Assembly: GCA_031286975.1 (NCBI GenBank)
Contig: JAITTM010000147.1
Span: forward strand, 1-19,816
Source: Coriobacteriales bacterium
Lineage (GTDB): Bacteria; Actinomycetota; Coriobacteriia; Coriobacteriales; UBA8131
Reading direction: 5' to 3'
DNA length: 19,816 nt
A model generated the notes under the pieces. The model was not told where the DNA came from. It made no database searches and was given only the letters and a program-made list of their open reading frames with translations. Both the position numbers and the translations under genes were made by a program. Positions 14,341 to 19,816 of this stretch are shown in pieces (position 1 is the first letter of the stretch; each line of letters begins with the position of its first letter).

Positions 14341-14503
14341 TGCTCTGTTAAGTCCTAAACTTCAGTAACCGACGGTCTTTTATTGCGCCATACGGCGTTA
14401 GGATTCCCTCTCCGTACGTCCAGTACGCAGAGGGAATCCTGCCTTGTCTGGCACAAAAAATCCTCGCCGCTTACAAGAAGTTTATGACTTAACAGAGCAC
14501 TAG
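14337..14503. mobile_element. MITE-like element 2, 167 bp, near-perfect 27-bp terminal inverted repeats
   Basis: The arms 14337-14363 and 14477-14503 are inverted repeats matching at 26 of 27 positions, starting CTAGTGCTCTGTTAAGTC. After a 1-nt shift the similarity continues more weakly (GTAA-CG-CG). The middle is a long hairpin (14400-14440). No coding capacity is present. The terminal sequence is shared with element 1, so they belong to one family. The right-hand CTAG provides the stop codon of the SNF2 gene. It is a non-autonomous transposon-like element. Confidence 0.8.
14400..14440. repeat. Long hairpin in the core of MITE-like element 2
   Basis: Arms AGGATTCCCTCTcCGTAC and its complement pair at 17 of 18 positions around the 5-nt loop GTCCA. 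There is no adjoining T run, but such a stem lies between the SNF2 and ABC genes and could affect readthrough or message stability. Confidence 0.75.
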
Positions 14504-17500
14504 CCCTCTTCAAGCAGCCCGAGCAACTCTTCGCTCGACAGGCTGTCGAAGGCATTGCCGCCCTCTTGGATGATCTGCTGCGCCAGTTGGTATTTTTGCT
14601 CCTGAATCTTGAGGATCTTCTCCTCGATGGTGTCTTTTGCTATGAGCTTGAACACCTGCACGCTCTTGGTCTGGCCGATGCGATGCGTACGGTCGGTCGC
14701 CTGGTTCTGCGCACTGAGGTTCCACCAGGGATCGAAATGGATAACCACGTCGGCGCCTGTGAGGTTGAGGCCGGTGCCGCCCGCCTTGAGCGAGATAAGA
14801 AAGACGGGCACCGCACCCGCGTTGAAATCGTTTACCAGGTTTTGGCGAAGCTGTTTGGGGGTTGCGCCATCAAGCCGGTAAAAGGCGATGTCCCGCTGGT
14901 TGAGCTGCGTCTCCAACAGATCGAGCATACTGGTGAATTGCGAGAAGAGCAGCATTCGATGCCCCGACGCGTGGCTGCTCTCGATCAGCTCAAGGCAAGC
15001 ATCGAGCTTGCCGCTGCCCCCGTCATACTCCTCATACACCAAGGCAGGGTCACAGCAGAGCTGGCGCAGACGCGTCAGCGCGGCCAGGACGGCGATGCGA
15101 TTCTGGGGCCCGTCGTTTTGCGCCAGCTTGCGTGCCAGATCCTTCTTGCTCTGGGCAAGCGTCGCCAGGTAGAGCTTGCGCTGTGCCTCGGTGAGGCTGA
15201 CGGCCAGGGTGCTCTCGATTTTATCCGGCAGTTCTTTGAGGACATCCTGCTTGAGGCGACGCAGGATAAAGGGCCGCACCAACGCTCGCAGGCGCTCGGT
15301 CGCCGACAGGCTCTTATCGCGCACGATGGGGGTCTCGTAGCGCTTCTTGAAATGCGTGTATGCGCGCAGGTAGCCAGGCATGAGAAAGTCGAAGATCGAC
15401 CAGAGCTCCGCAAGACTGTTCTCAACCGGCGTACCGGTGAGGGCCAGGCGCGTATCCCCCTTGAGCTGTTTGACGGACTTCGCGTTTTGGGTCGTCTGAT
15501 TCTTGATCATCTGCGCCTCGTCCAAGATCACAAAGGCGAACTCGCTGGGCTGATACGTACCGATATCGCGTTTGAGCTGGTCATAGGAGGTGACCAGCAG
15601 GTCGTAGCGCCCAATGTCGCGGATAAGACCGGCTCGCTCCGCCGCTGCACCCGTCAGGGCTGCCACCTTGAGCTCCGGCGTGAAGCGAGCAGCCTCGCTT
15701 TGCCAGTTGAGCACCAGCGACGCGGGGCAGACGACGATGGAGGGCTTAGGCGCAACCCCCTCCCGCACCGCCTCGTCCTTTTTCGCTTGCAGCACTGCCA
15801 GCACCTGAATGGTCTTGCCCAGACCCATGTCGTCAGCCAGGATACCACCAAAGCGCAGCGCCGCAAGCGTCCTGAGCCAGCGATAGCCCGTCTTTTGGTA
15901 GTTGCGCATGACCGGATCGAGCACGGACGGCAACGCATAGTCCGCGTCGGCCACATCCTTCATGGCGCGCACGATGCCGCGCAACTCATCGTCGCGTTTA
16001 TAGCGTAGCTCATCGTTGCCCTTGAGCAGCGTATCGACATAGAGCGCGCGATTCACATCGAGTTCGACATGCCCTGCCGCCAGGTCTTTCTCCGAGAACT
16101 CAAGCCCTTCAGCCAGCTCTGAGAACTGCGCAAGGGAGTCGTCTTGAAAGGTGAGGAAGGAGCCGTCGCGCAGGCGCACGTAGTGTTTCGCCTTCCTGTA
16201 GGCGCTCAACACCTGGGCGAGCTCCGAGTAATCGAGGCCCTCGATGTCGAAGTCGATGGAGAGCAGGTTGCTGGCGACCTTGACGCCAACCGTCACAACC
16301 GTGGCGGGTCGCACGCTCACACGCTTGAACTCATCGGAGACATAGACCTCGGCAAAGCGGGTGATCTCCTCGATGCCCTGTGTGGCAAGTTCGTAGATCC
16401 GCTGCTCCTCCCGCGCGGGGAGCAGCAGCGTTCCGGCACTCATCGTCTGCAGATCACCCATGAAGTACCCAAGCGTGTTCTCGGCGCGGTACTCCCCTGT
16501 CAGGTCATAGGATTCGCTGATCTTCTTGCTGCGAAAGGCGTAGTGGGTCTTGTTGGCATAGGTGAAGGTCATCTTAGCTGTGATATCGCCGGCATCGGTC
16601 ACATCGAAGTAGACCTTGGTCACAAGCGCTGGCGGCATGAAGCCGTTCAGCCCGTCCTCGATATCGAAATCCAAAAAGCCATCCGCCTCCGCCAAAATGG
16701 TCGCGAACAGGGCAGGGATGTCCTTCTGTTCGAAATACAGCTCAAAGCCCCTCTTCGATTGCTGGAGGGTCATCAGCAGGTCACGACAGGCCTTGCTGTA
16801 GGCGCCGCTGCAACTGTAGACCGTGTCATCGGCGATCACATGGATGTGCGCAAGGCCCTCGACCACCTGATAGGTGCCCCGCGCCTTAAGCACGGCACCC
16901 TCCTCGCTGCGTGTGAGCGTGAGACTGAGCGGGAAGTCATCCCACTGCACATAGAGGTTGCGCGTCCTTTTCTTGGGTTTGTAACGATAACGAAACGACA
17001 ATTCACCCTCAGGATACTCGTTGTACTCGTAACGGATGAACCTGCCGTCCAAAGCGGTGAACAGCTCATCTACGGCGGCCTGGTCGAGCTCCATGTCTTT
17101 GCGTTGCCCACCATAATAGAAATAGTGGCTCTGTGGGATGGTGAGGTGTTTGAGCAGGAAGTCGAGCACCTGCCTGCTGCTGTCATCAAAGGCATCGCGC
17201 CCGATCCAGACGCTGCCTTTCTTGCCCAGCTGAAAACTGCCCCCAGACAGCACCTCCTGCTTGAACTCCCTGAGGTTCATCACCACATAGAGCTTGCTGA
17301 CACCCGCCCTGAAGGTCAGACGCCAACTGCCTTCATCGTAGTAGTCGTCGCCCTCACGCAGGGTCGGCTCCAGCACCACCGTGCCCAGAGCCTGCGTGCT
17401 GTGCCGGGATTCATTGGCCGCCAACTGGGCCCTCTTCTTGAGCAGGTCGGTCGCCTCGCGATCAGACGCGCGTGACAGAGTGGCTGCAAACAAGCTGTTC

Positions 17501-17868
17501 TCCCGAGCCTTACCTCGCTGCTCTGCCGCCCCTGACCCCGTTTTATCTGCGGAGAAGGCCGAGTCTGCAATCCTGTTGAGCGTCTCATATGCCGCGTCTG
17601 CAACGGCTACAATATGCTTGCAGCCACCGCCGTACTCCCAATAGGCCTGGCAGGTGCATGTTCCCGTGCGGACATTGATATCCCCGTTGTCGTTGAGCCC
17701 GATGGTGACAGCGTAATCATTGTCGTTCGAACCGCGCACCTCCGCAGTCAAGACACCGCTCGCAACATGCAGCGAGCCCACCATCCCTGCACGATAGTAG
17801 GCATGCCCCCGGCTGATCGACCGCGCATCTGCTGTCTCATCCAACCCCACAACCTCAAACACGCGCAC
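14500..17868 (-). CDS. SWIM zinc finger / SNF2-family DEAD-like helicase
   Basis: This 1122-aa Swi2/Snf2 ATPase has a SWIM zinc finger near the N-terminus (C71-x-C73-x9-C83-x-H85 in TCTCQAYWEYGGGCKH). A long bacterial SNF2-associated region (about 100-640) follows. The two RecA lobes show Walker A DMGLGKT (about 680), Walker B DEAQ (about 780), LTGTPVEN and the C-terminal THRIGQTKSVQVFKLIAKDTIEEKI (about 1055-1080). The family uses ATP to translocate along double-stranded DNA and remodel protein-DNA complexes; bacterial roles include transcription recycling and genome defence. The GTG at 17868 is only 2 nt from GGGAG, so the GTG at 17862 (8 nt spacing) may be the true start. The TAG stop lies in the CTAG end of MITE-like element 2, yet the C-terminus looks complete. 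Confidence 0.93.
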   Translation of the reverse strand: MRVFEVVGLDETADARSISRGHAYYRAGMVGSLHVASGVLTAEVRGSNDNDYAVTIGLNDNGDINVRTGTCTCQAYWEYGGGCKHIVAVADAAYETLNRIADSAFSADKTGSGAAEQRGKARENSLFAATLSRASDREATDLLKKRAQLAANESRHSTQALGTVVLEPTLREGDDYYDEGSWRLTFRAGVSKLYVVMNLREFKQEVLSGGSFQLGKKGSVWIGRDAFDDSSRQVLDFLLKHLTIPQSHYFYYGGQRKDMELDQAAVDELFTALDGRFIRYEYNEYPEGELSFRYRYKPKKRTRNLYVQWDDFPLSLTLTRSEEGAVLKARGTYQVVEGLAHIHVIADDTVYSCSGAYSKACRDLLMTLQQSKRGFELYFEQKDIPALFATILAEADGFLDFDIEDGLNGFMPPALVTKVYFDVTDAGDITAKMTFTYANKTHYAFRSKKISESYDLTGEYRAENTLGYFMGDLQTMSAGTLLLPAREEQRIYELATQGIEEITRFAEVYVSDEFKRVSVRPATVVTVGVKVASNLLSIDFDIEGLDYSELAQVLSAYRKAKHYVRLRDGSFLTFQDDSLAQFSELAEGLEFSEKDLAAGHVELDVNRALYVDTLLKGNDELRYKRDDELRGIVRAMKDVADADYALPSVLDPVMRNYQKTGYRWLRTLAALRFGGILADDMGLGKTIQVLAVLQAKKDEAVREGVAPKPSIVVCPASLVLNWQSEAARFTPELKVAALTGAAAERAGLIRDIGRYDLLVTSYDQLKRDIGTYQPSEFAFVILDEAQMIKNQTTQNAKSVKQLKGDTRLALTGTPVENSLAELWSIFDFLMPGYLRAYTHFKKRYETPIVRDKSLSATERLRALVRPFILRRLKQDVLKELPDKIESTLAVSLTEAQRKLYLATLAQSKKDLARKLAQNDGPQNRIAVLAALTRLRQLCCDPALVYEEYDGGSGKLDACLELIESSHASGHRMLLFSQFTSMLDLLETQLNQRDIAFYRLDGATPKQLRQNLVNDFNAGAVPVFLISLKAGGTGLNLTGADVVIHFDPWWNLSAQNQATDRTHRIGQTKSVQVFKLIAKDTIEEKILKIQEQKYQLAQQIIQEGGNAFDSLSSEELLGLLEEG

Positions 17869-17962
17869 TTCTCCCTACTGTCTAGGGGCGACCGACACGC
17901 AACAACACCCCATTCAATCCGTGTTCGCTTATACTGACACAGAATACGATTGGAGACCAGCC

Positions 17963-18433
17963 ATGCGAAAGACTGACCGCGAGATACACGGGCTCGCCGC
18001 GCTCTGCGCCGTCATGCAAAACTGTGACGTTTGCTATCTGTCGCTCTTTGATGAGGGATACCCCTATGTGCTGCCCCTGAACTTTGGCGTTGAGTTGCGC
18101 GAAGAGCAGGTCGTGCTCTATTTTCACTGCGCTGGCGAGGGCAAAAAGCTCGAATTGCTTGCCGCCAACCAGCATGTCGGCTTCTCGATGAGCTGCGGAC
18201 ACGAGCTCAAGACCGACGACCTCGCCTGCAGATACAGCATCGCCTTCGAGAGCGTCTGCGGCAACGGCACACTTATGGTGGTCCATGATGCCGAAAAACT
18301 CCACGCGCTCACCGTGCTGATGCAGAACTACTCCCGCGAGCACAGCTTCGAATTCGACCCACGAGTCGTCGCTATCACCACCGTACTCAAACTGACCGTC
18401 AACACGCTCACTGGCAAACGCCTGGCGAAGTGA
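17963..18433 (+). CDS. Flavin-binding split-barrel protein (pyridoxamine 5'-phosphate oxidase-like, Nim type)
   Basis: This 156-aa protein starts MRKTDREIHGLAALCAVMQ and continues CDVCYLSLFDEGYPYVLPLNFGVE, VVLYFHCAGEGKKLELLAANQHVGFSM, the usual pattern of NimA-like members of the FMN split-barrel superfamily. These are small dimeric FMN proteins; Nim proteins are linked with 5-nitroimidazole reduction, but most homologues have unknown substrates. The ATG at 17963 is chosen because GGAG lies 7 nt upstream and the family begins with MRR/MRKxDRE; the frame is open to 17921 but the earlier part is not family-like. TATACT at 17930-17935 is a possible -10 box. It is divergent from the SNF2 gene. 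Several Cys residues are present. Family is likely, activity open. Confidence 0.88.
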   Translation: MRKTDREIHGLAALCAVMQNCDVCYLSLFDEGYPYVLPLNFGVELREEQVVLYFHCAGEGKKLELLAANQHVGFSMSCGHELKTDDLACRYSIAFESVCGNGTLMVVHDAEKLHALTVLMQNYSREHSFEFDPRVVAITTVLKLTVNTLTGKRLAK

Positions 18434-18485
18434 GGGCCGCCGCATCCGCATTCTCAGGCGGTAAAGCGGCAACTTTCACGTTTTG

Positions 18486-18600
18486 CCCGACCCAGGCCCG
18501 GCCCGGCCGACTCGCACCTGACTCGCGCCCGGCTCGGCCTCCCGGCCCACGCCCAACCCAGCCAGCTCAGCCGTCCGCCCGCGCCCAACCCGGCTAGCTC
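18486..18600. repeat. C-rich low-complexity tract with G-quadruplex motifs and a 21-bp direct repeat
   Basis: The minus strand carries two perfect quadruplex motifs: GGGCCGGGCCTGGGTCGGG (18486-18504) and GGGTTGGGCGTGGGCCGGG (18541-18559). A third G-rich cluster lies at about 18575-18591. A 21-bp direct repeat (18548-18568 and 18580-18600, 18 of 21 identical, 32-bp offset) contains CGCCCAACCC and AGCTC. It sits between two convergent gene ends, in sequence more GC-rich than the genes around it. No gene is seen from 18434 to 18609. Confidence 0.7.
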
Positions 18601-18609
18601 GCAACTTCC

Positions 18610-19389
18610 CTACCCCAGCCATGCCCAGACCGCGTCGCGCAAAAACACGGCGCTGCCGGGCGCGATGGCATCATAGTAGGCCGTGAAACGCGGGTCGTCC
18701 ACATACATCTGCGTCACGCCTTTGTGCTGCTCGGGGCTATAGCTGGCCCAGTAGTTGCAGAGCCACTCCTTGTGCATCCGGCAGGCCTGCACGGCAAGCT
18801 CGCTGCTTGGGTCGCCCTGCGCAAGGGCCGCCTTGAGTGCGGCATGCATACGCTCGGTAAGCGCCTCCAGCTCAGTAAACTGCTCCTGGCTGAGTGCTGC
18901 GAACTTCTTATTGCTCGCGTCGACTTGAGCCTCGCCGTACTTCTCGCGGATCTCGGCCCCGTACTTTTGCTCATTCTGATCGAGTAGCTGCTGCTTAAAG
19001 CCCTCGAACTGCTCCTTCTTGCTCATGACGATCTCTCCATTCCTGGTTGCTATGGTCTTCTCAACCGTGTTGATAAGCGTGTCCAGGCGCTCGCGTTTGG
19101 CCTTAAGCGCATGCAGGTGCTCTTGCAGGGCCTTCTCGTCGTCAAAATCCGCCGCCGTCATAAGCTCCGCAATCTGCCCGAGCGACAACCCGAGCTCCTT
19201 GTAAAATAGGATATGCTGCAAGGTGTCGACATCCGCATCCGCATACACCCGATATCCATTCATCTGCCGAGAAGGTCGCAATAAGCCCTGCTTGTCATAC
19301 CACCTGAGCGTGCGTGCACTCACGCCTGCCAACCTCGCCAGCTGGATCACGGTGTAGTAGGTATTGCCACTGTCGTGTTTATGCCGCAT
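18610..19389 (-). CDS. MerR family regulator with C-terminal TipAS ligand-binding domain
   Basis: This 259-aa protein has a MerR winged helix (about 11-80: YTVIQLARLAGVSARTLRWYDKQGLLRPSRQMNGYRVY, then VDTLQHILFYKELGLSLGQIAEL) and a dimerisation coiled coil (about 80-118). From about 125 it has a TipAS-type all-helical domain (KYGAEIREKYGEAQVDASNKKF ... MHKEWLCNYWASYSPEQHKGVTQMYVDDPRFTAYYD). TipA proteins sense thiopeptides and other compounds and untwist promoters with long spacers. The ATG at 19389 has AGGAGG 5 nt upstream; a GTG two codons earlier touches the RBS and is unlikely. Its promoter has the 19-bp spacer expected for MerR control, so autoregulation is likely. Other targets are not visible. 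Confidence 0.92.
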   Translation of the reverse strand: MRHKHDSGNTYYTVIQLARLAGVSARTLRWYDKQGLLRPSRQMNGYRVYADADVDTLQHILFYKELGLSLGQIAELMTAADFDDEKALQEHLHALKAKRERLDTLINTVEKTIATRNGEIVMSKKEQFEGFKQQLLDQNEQKYGAEIREKYGEAQVDASNKKFAALSQEQFTELEALTERMHAALKAALAQGDPSSELAVQACRMHKEWLCNYWASYSPEQHKGVTQMYVDDPRFTAYYDAIAPGSAVFLRDAVWAWLG

Positions 19390-19409
19390 GGACACCTCCT
19401 GTCACAGCG

Positions 19410-19440
19410 AGTATAAATCATGCCGTAACGTCAAGGTCAA
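19410..19440 (-). promoter_or_regulatory. MerR-type promoter with 19-bp spacer
   Basis: TTGACC (19435-19440) and TATACT (19410-19415) on the minus strand are separated by 19 bp, longer than the usual 17 and typical of MerR-activated promoters. The spacer contains an imperfect dyad around TGACG-TTA-CGGCA. Boxes are seen; control by the adjacent regulator is inferred. Confidence 0.7.
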
Positions 19441-19495
19441 GCAAGTATCTCGGATTCTTTTGAGGCGATACGAACGGCACGCCACCTGGCCGACG

Positions 19496-19816
19496 CTACT
19501 CCGCCTCGTAGTCCTTTCCTGGCGTGAACTGCTTGCCTGCCTTCTGCCACGTGCGATACTCGGCCGTAGCCGTGAACAGCACATCGGAGGATGAGTTGAG
19601 GGCAGTCTCGCAGGAGTCCTGGATCACGCCGATGATAAAGCCGATAGCCACCACCTGCATGGCGATGTCGTTGCTGATGCCAAAAAGCGAGCAGCACAGC
19701 GGGATCAACAGCAGCGAGCCACCGGCCACTCCCGAGGCACCGCAAGCAGACACCGCCGCCAAGACGCAGAGAATCACCGTCGTGGGCAGGTCGACCGTGA
19801 TGCCCAGCGTATGCAC
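19496..19816 (-). CDS. sstT: Serine/threonine:sodium symporter SstT, C-terminal part (gene runs off the window)
   Basis: The last 106 residues of a dicarboxylate/amino acid:cation symporter (SDF) family protein are visible. Two hairpin-like hydrophobic stretches carry [22 protein letters not shown] and [32 protein letters not shown]. The second segment, [11 protein letters not shown](S/T)DVLFTA, is characteristic of SstT, which imports L-serine and L-threonine with sodium. The C-terminus ([15 protein letters not shown]) is short and polar. The reading frame is open to the window edge, so the N-terminal three quarters lie outside. It ends 56 bp before the MerR promoter region and runs in the same direction as the MerR gene; no clear terminator is visible between them. 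Confidence 0.88.
   Translation of the reverse strand: MHTLGITVDLPTTVILCVLAAVSACGASGVAGGSLLLIPLCCSLFGISNDIAMQVVAIGFIIGVIQDSCETALNSSSDVLFTATAEYRTWQKAGKQFTPGKDYEAE

Noticed and set aside
14176..14503. CRISPR or tRNA-like structure in the repeat-rich gap before the SNF2 gene.
   Set aside because: Repeats are inverted and terminal, not regularly spaced direct repeats, and no cloverleaf or CCA-type end was found; a pair of MITE-like elements explains the pattern.
14566..17475. Two long open frames on the plus strand (about 480 and 443 codons) opposite the SNF2 helicase gene.
   Set aside because: They mirror the codon pattern of the helicase gene, have no family-like motifs or membrane pattern, and lack good ribosome binding sites. 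The minus-strand protein has full domain motifs.

Overview
The window looks like chromosomal DNA of a fairly GC-rich (by eye, somewhat under 60 %) bacterium. Strong Shine-Dalgarno sequences, several GTG starts and the gene set (pdxS-pdxT with a divergent MocR-type regulator, a one-chain ThrE exporter, a SWIM-SNF2 helicase, a TipA-like MerR regulator) fit Actinomycetota, perhaps the Coriobacteriia. That placement is inference, because no rRNA or marker gene is present. No prophage, plasmid replication gene, CRISPR array or tRNA was seen.

Layout. 1-1350: a promoter and a two-gene unit, a small ribbon-helix-helix-like protein overlapping a coiled-coil, tail-anchored membrane protein of unknown function. 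1394-4392: divergent malY/patB-type C-S lyase (-) and a membrane-anchored M20 metallopeptidase (+). 4486-6584 (-): a ThrE-type amino-acid exporter followed 23 nt later by an exported protein with a duplicated beta domain. 6787-8496 (-): an overlapping padR / HAAS (DUF1700) / DUF4097 module, ended by a hairpin and started from a promoter beside 17-bp tandem repeats. 8666-8958 (+): a 46-codon gene with its own promoter, RBS and downstream hairpin. 9034-12165: pdxT and pdxS (-), divergent from a MocR-like regulator (+). 12298-14094 (-): ABC exporter. 14176-14503: two abutting MITE-like elements. 14500-17868 (-): SWIM-SNF2 helicase. 17963-18433 (+): flavin split-barrel (Nim/PNPOx-like) protein. 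18486-18600: C-rich tract with two G-quadruplex motifs. 18610-19389 (-): MerR/TipAS regulator with a 19-bp-spacer promoter. 19496-19816 (-): 3' end of sstT.

How it works together. Much of the window concerns amino acids and vitamin B6: PdxST makes pyridoxal phosphate (PLP), MalY uses it, the M20 enzyme probably cleaves peptides or N-acyl amino acids, ThrE exports Ser/Thr and SstT imports them. This is a theme, not one operon.

Most notable observations: (1) the MocR-like regulator beside pdxS has Asn where the PLP-binding Lys should be and Phe for the PLP-contacting Tyr, plus an inserted C-x-C-x3-C-x-C motif; (2) two tandem MITE-like elements share a CTAG junction, and the second supplies the helicase stop codon; (3) the uncharacterised RHH/coiled-coil pair at the left end; (4) a small complete-looking gene that may be the internally deleted remnant of a flavoprotein.
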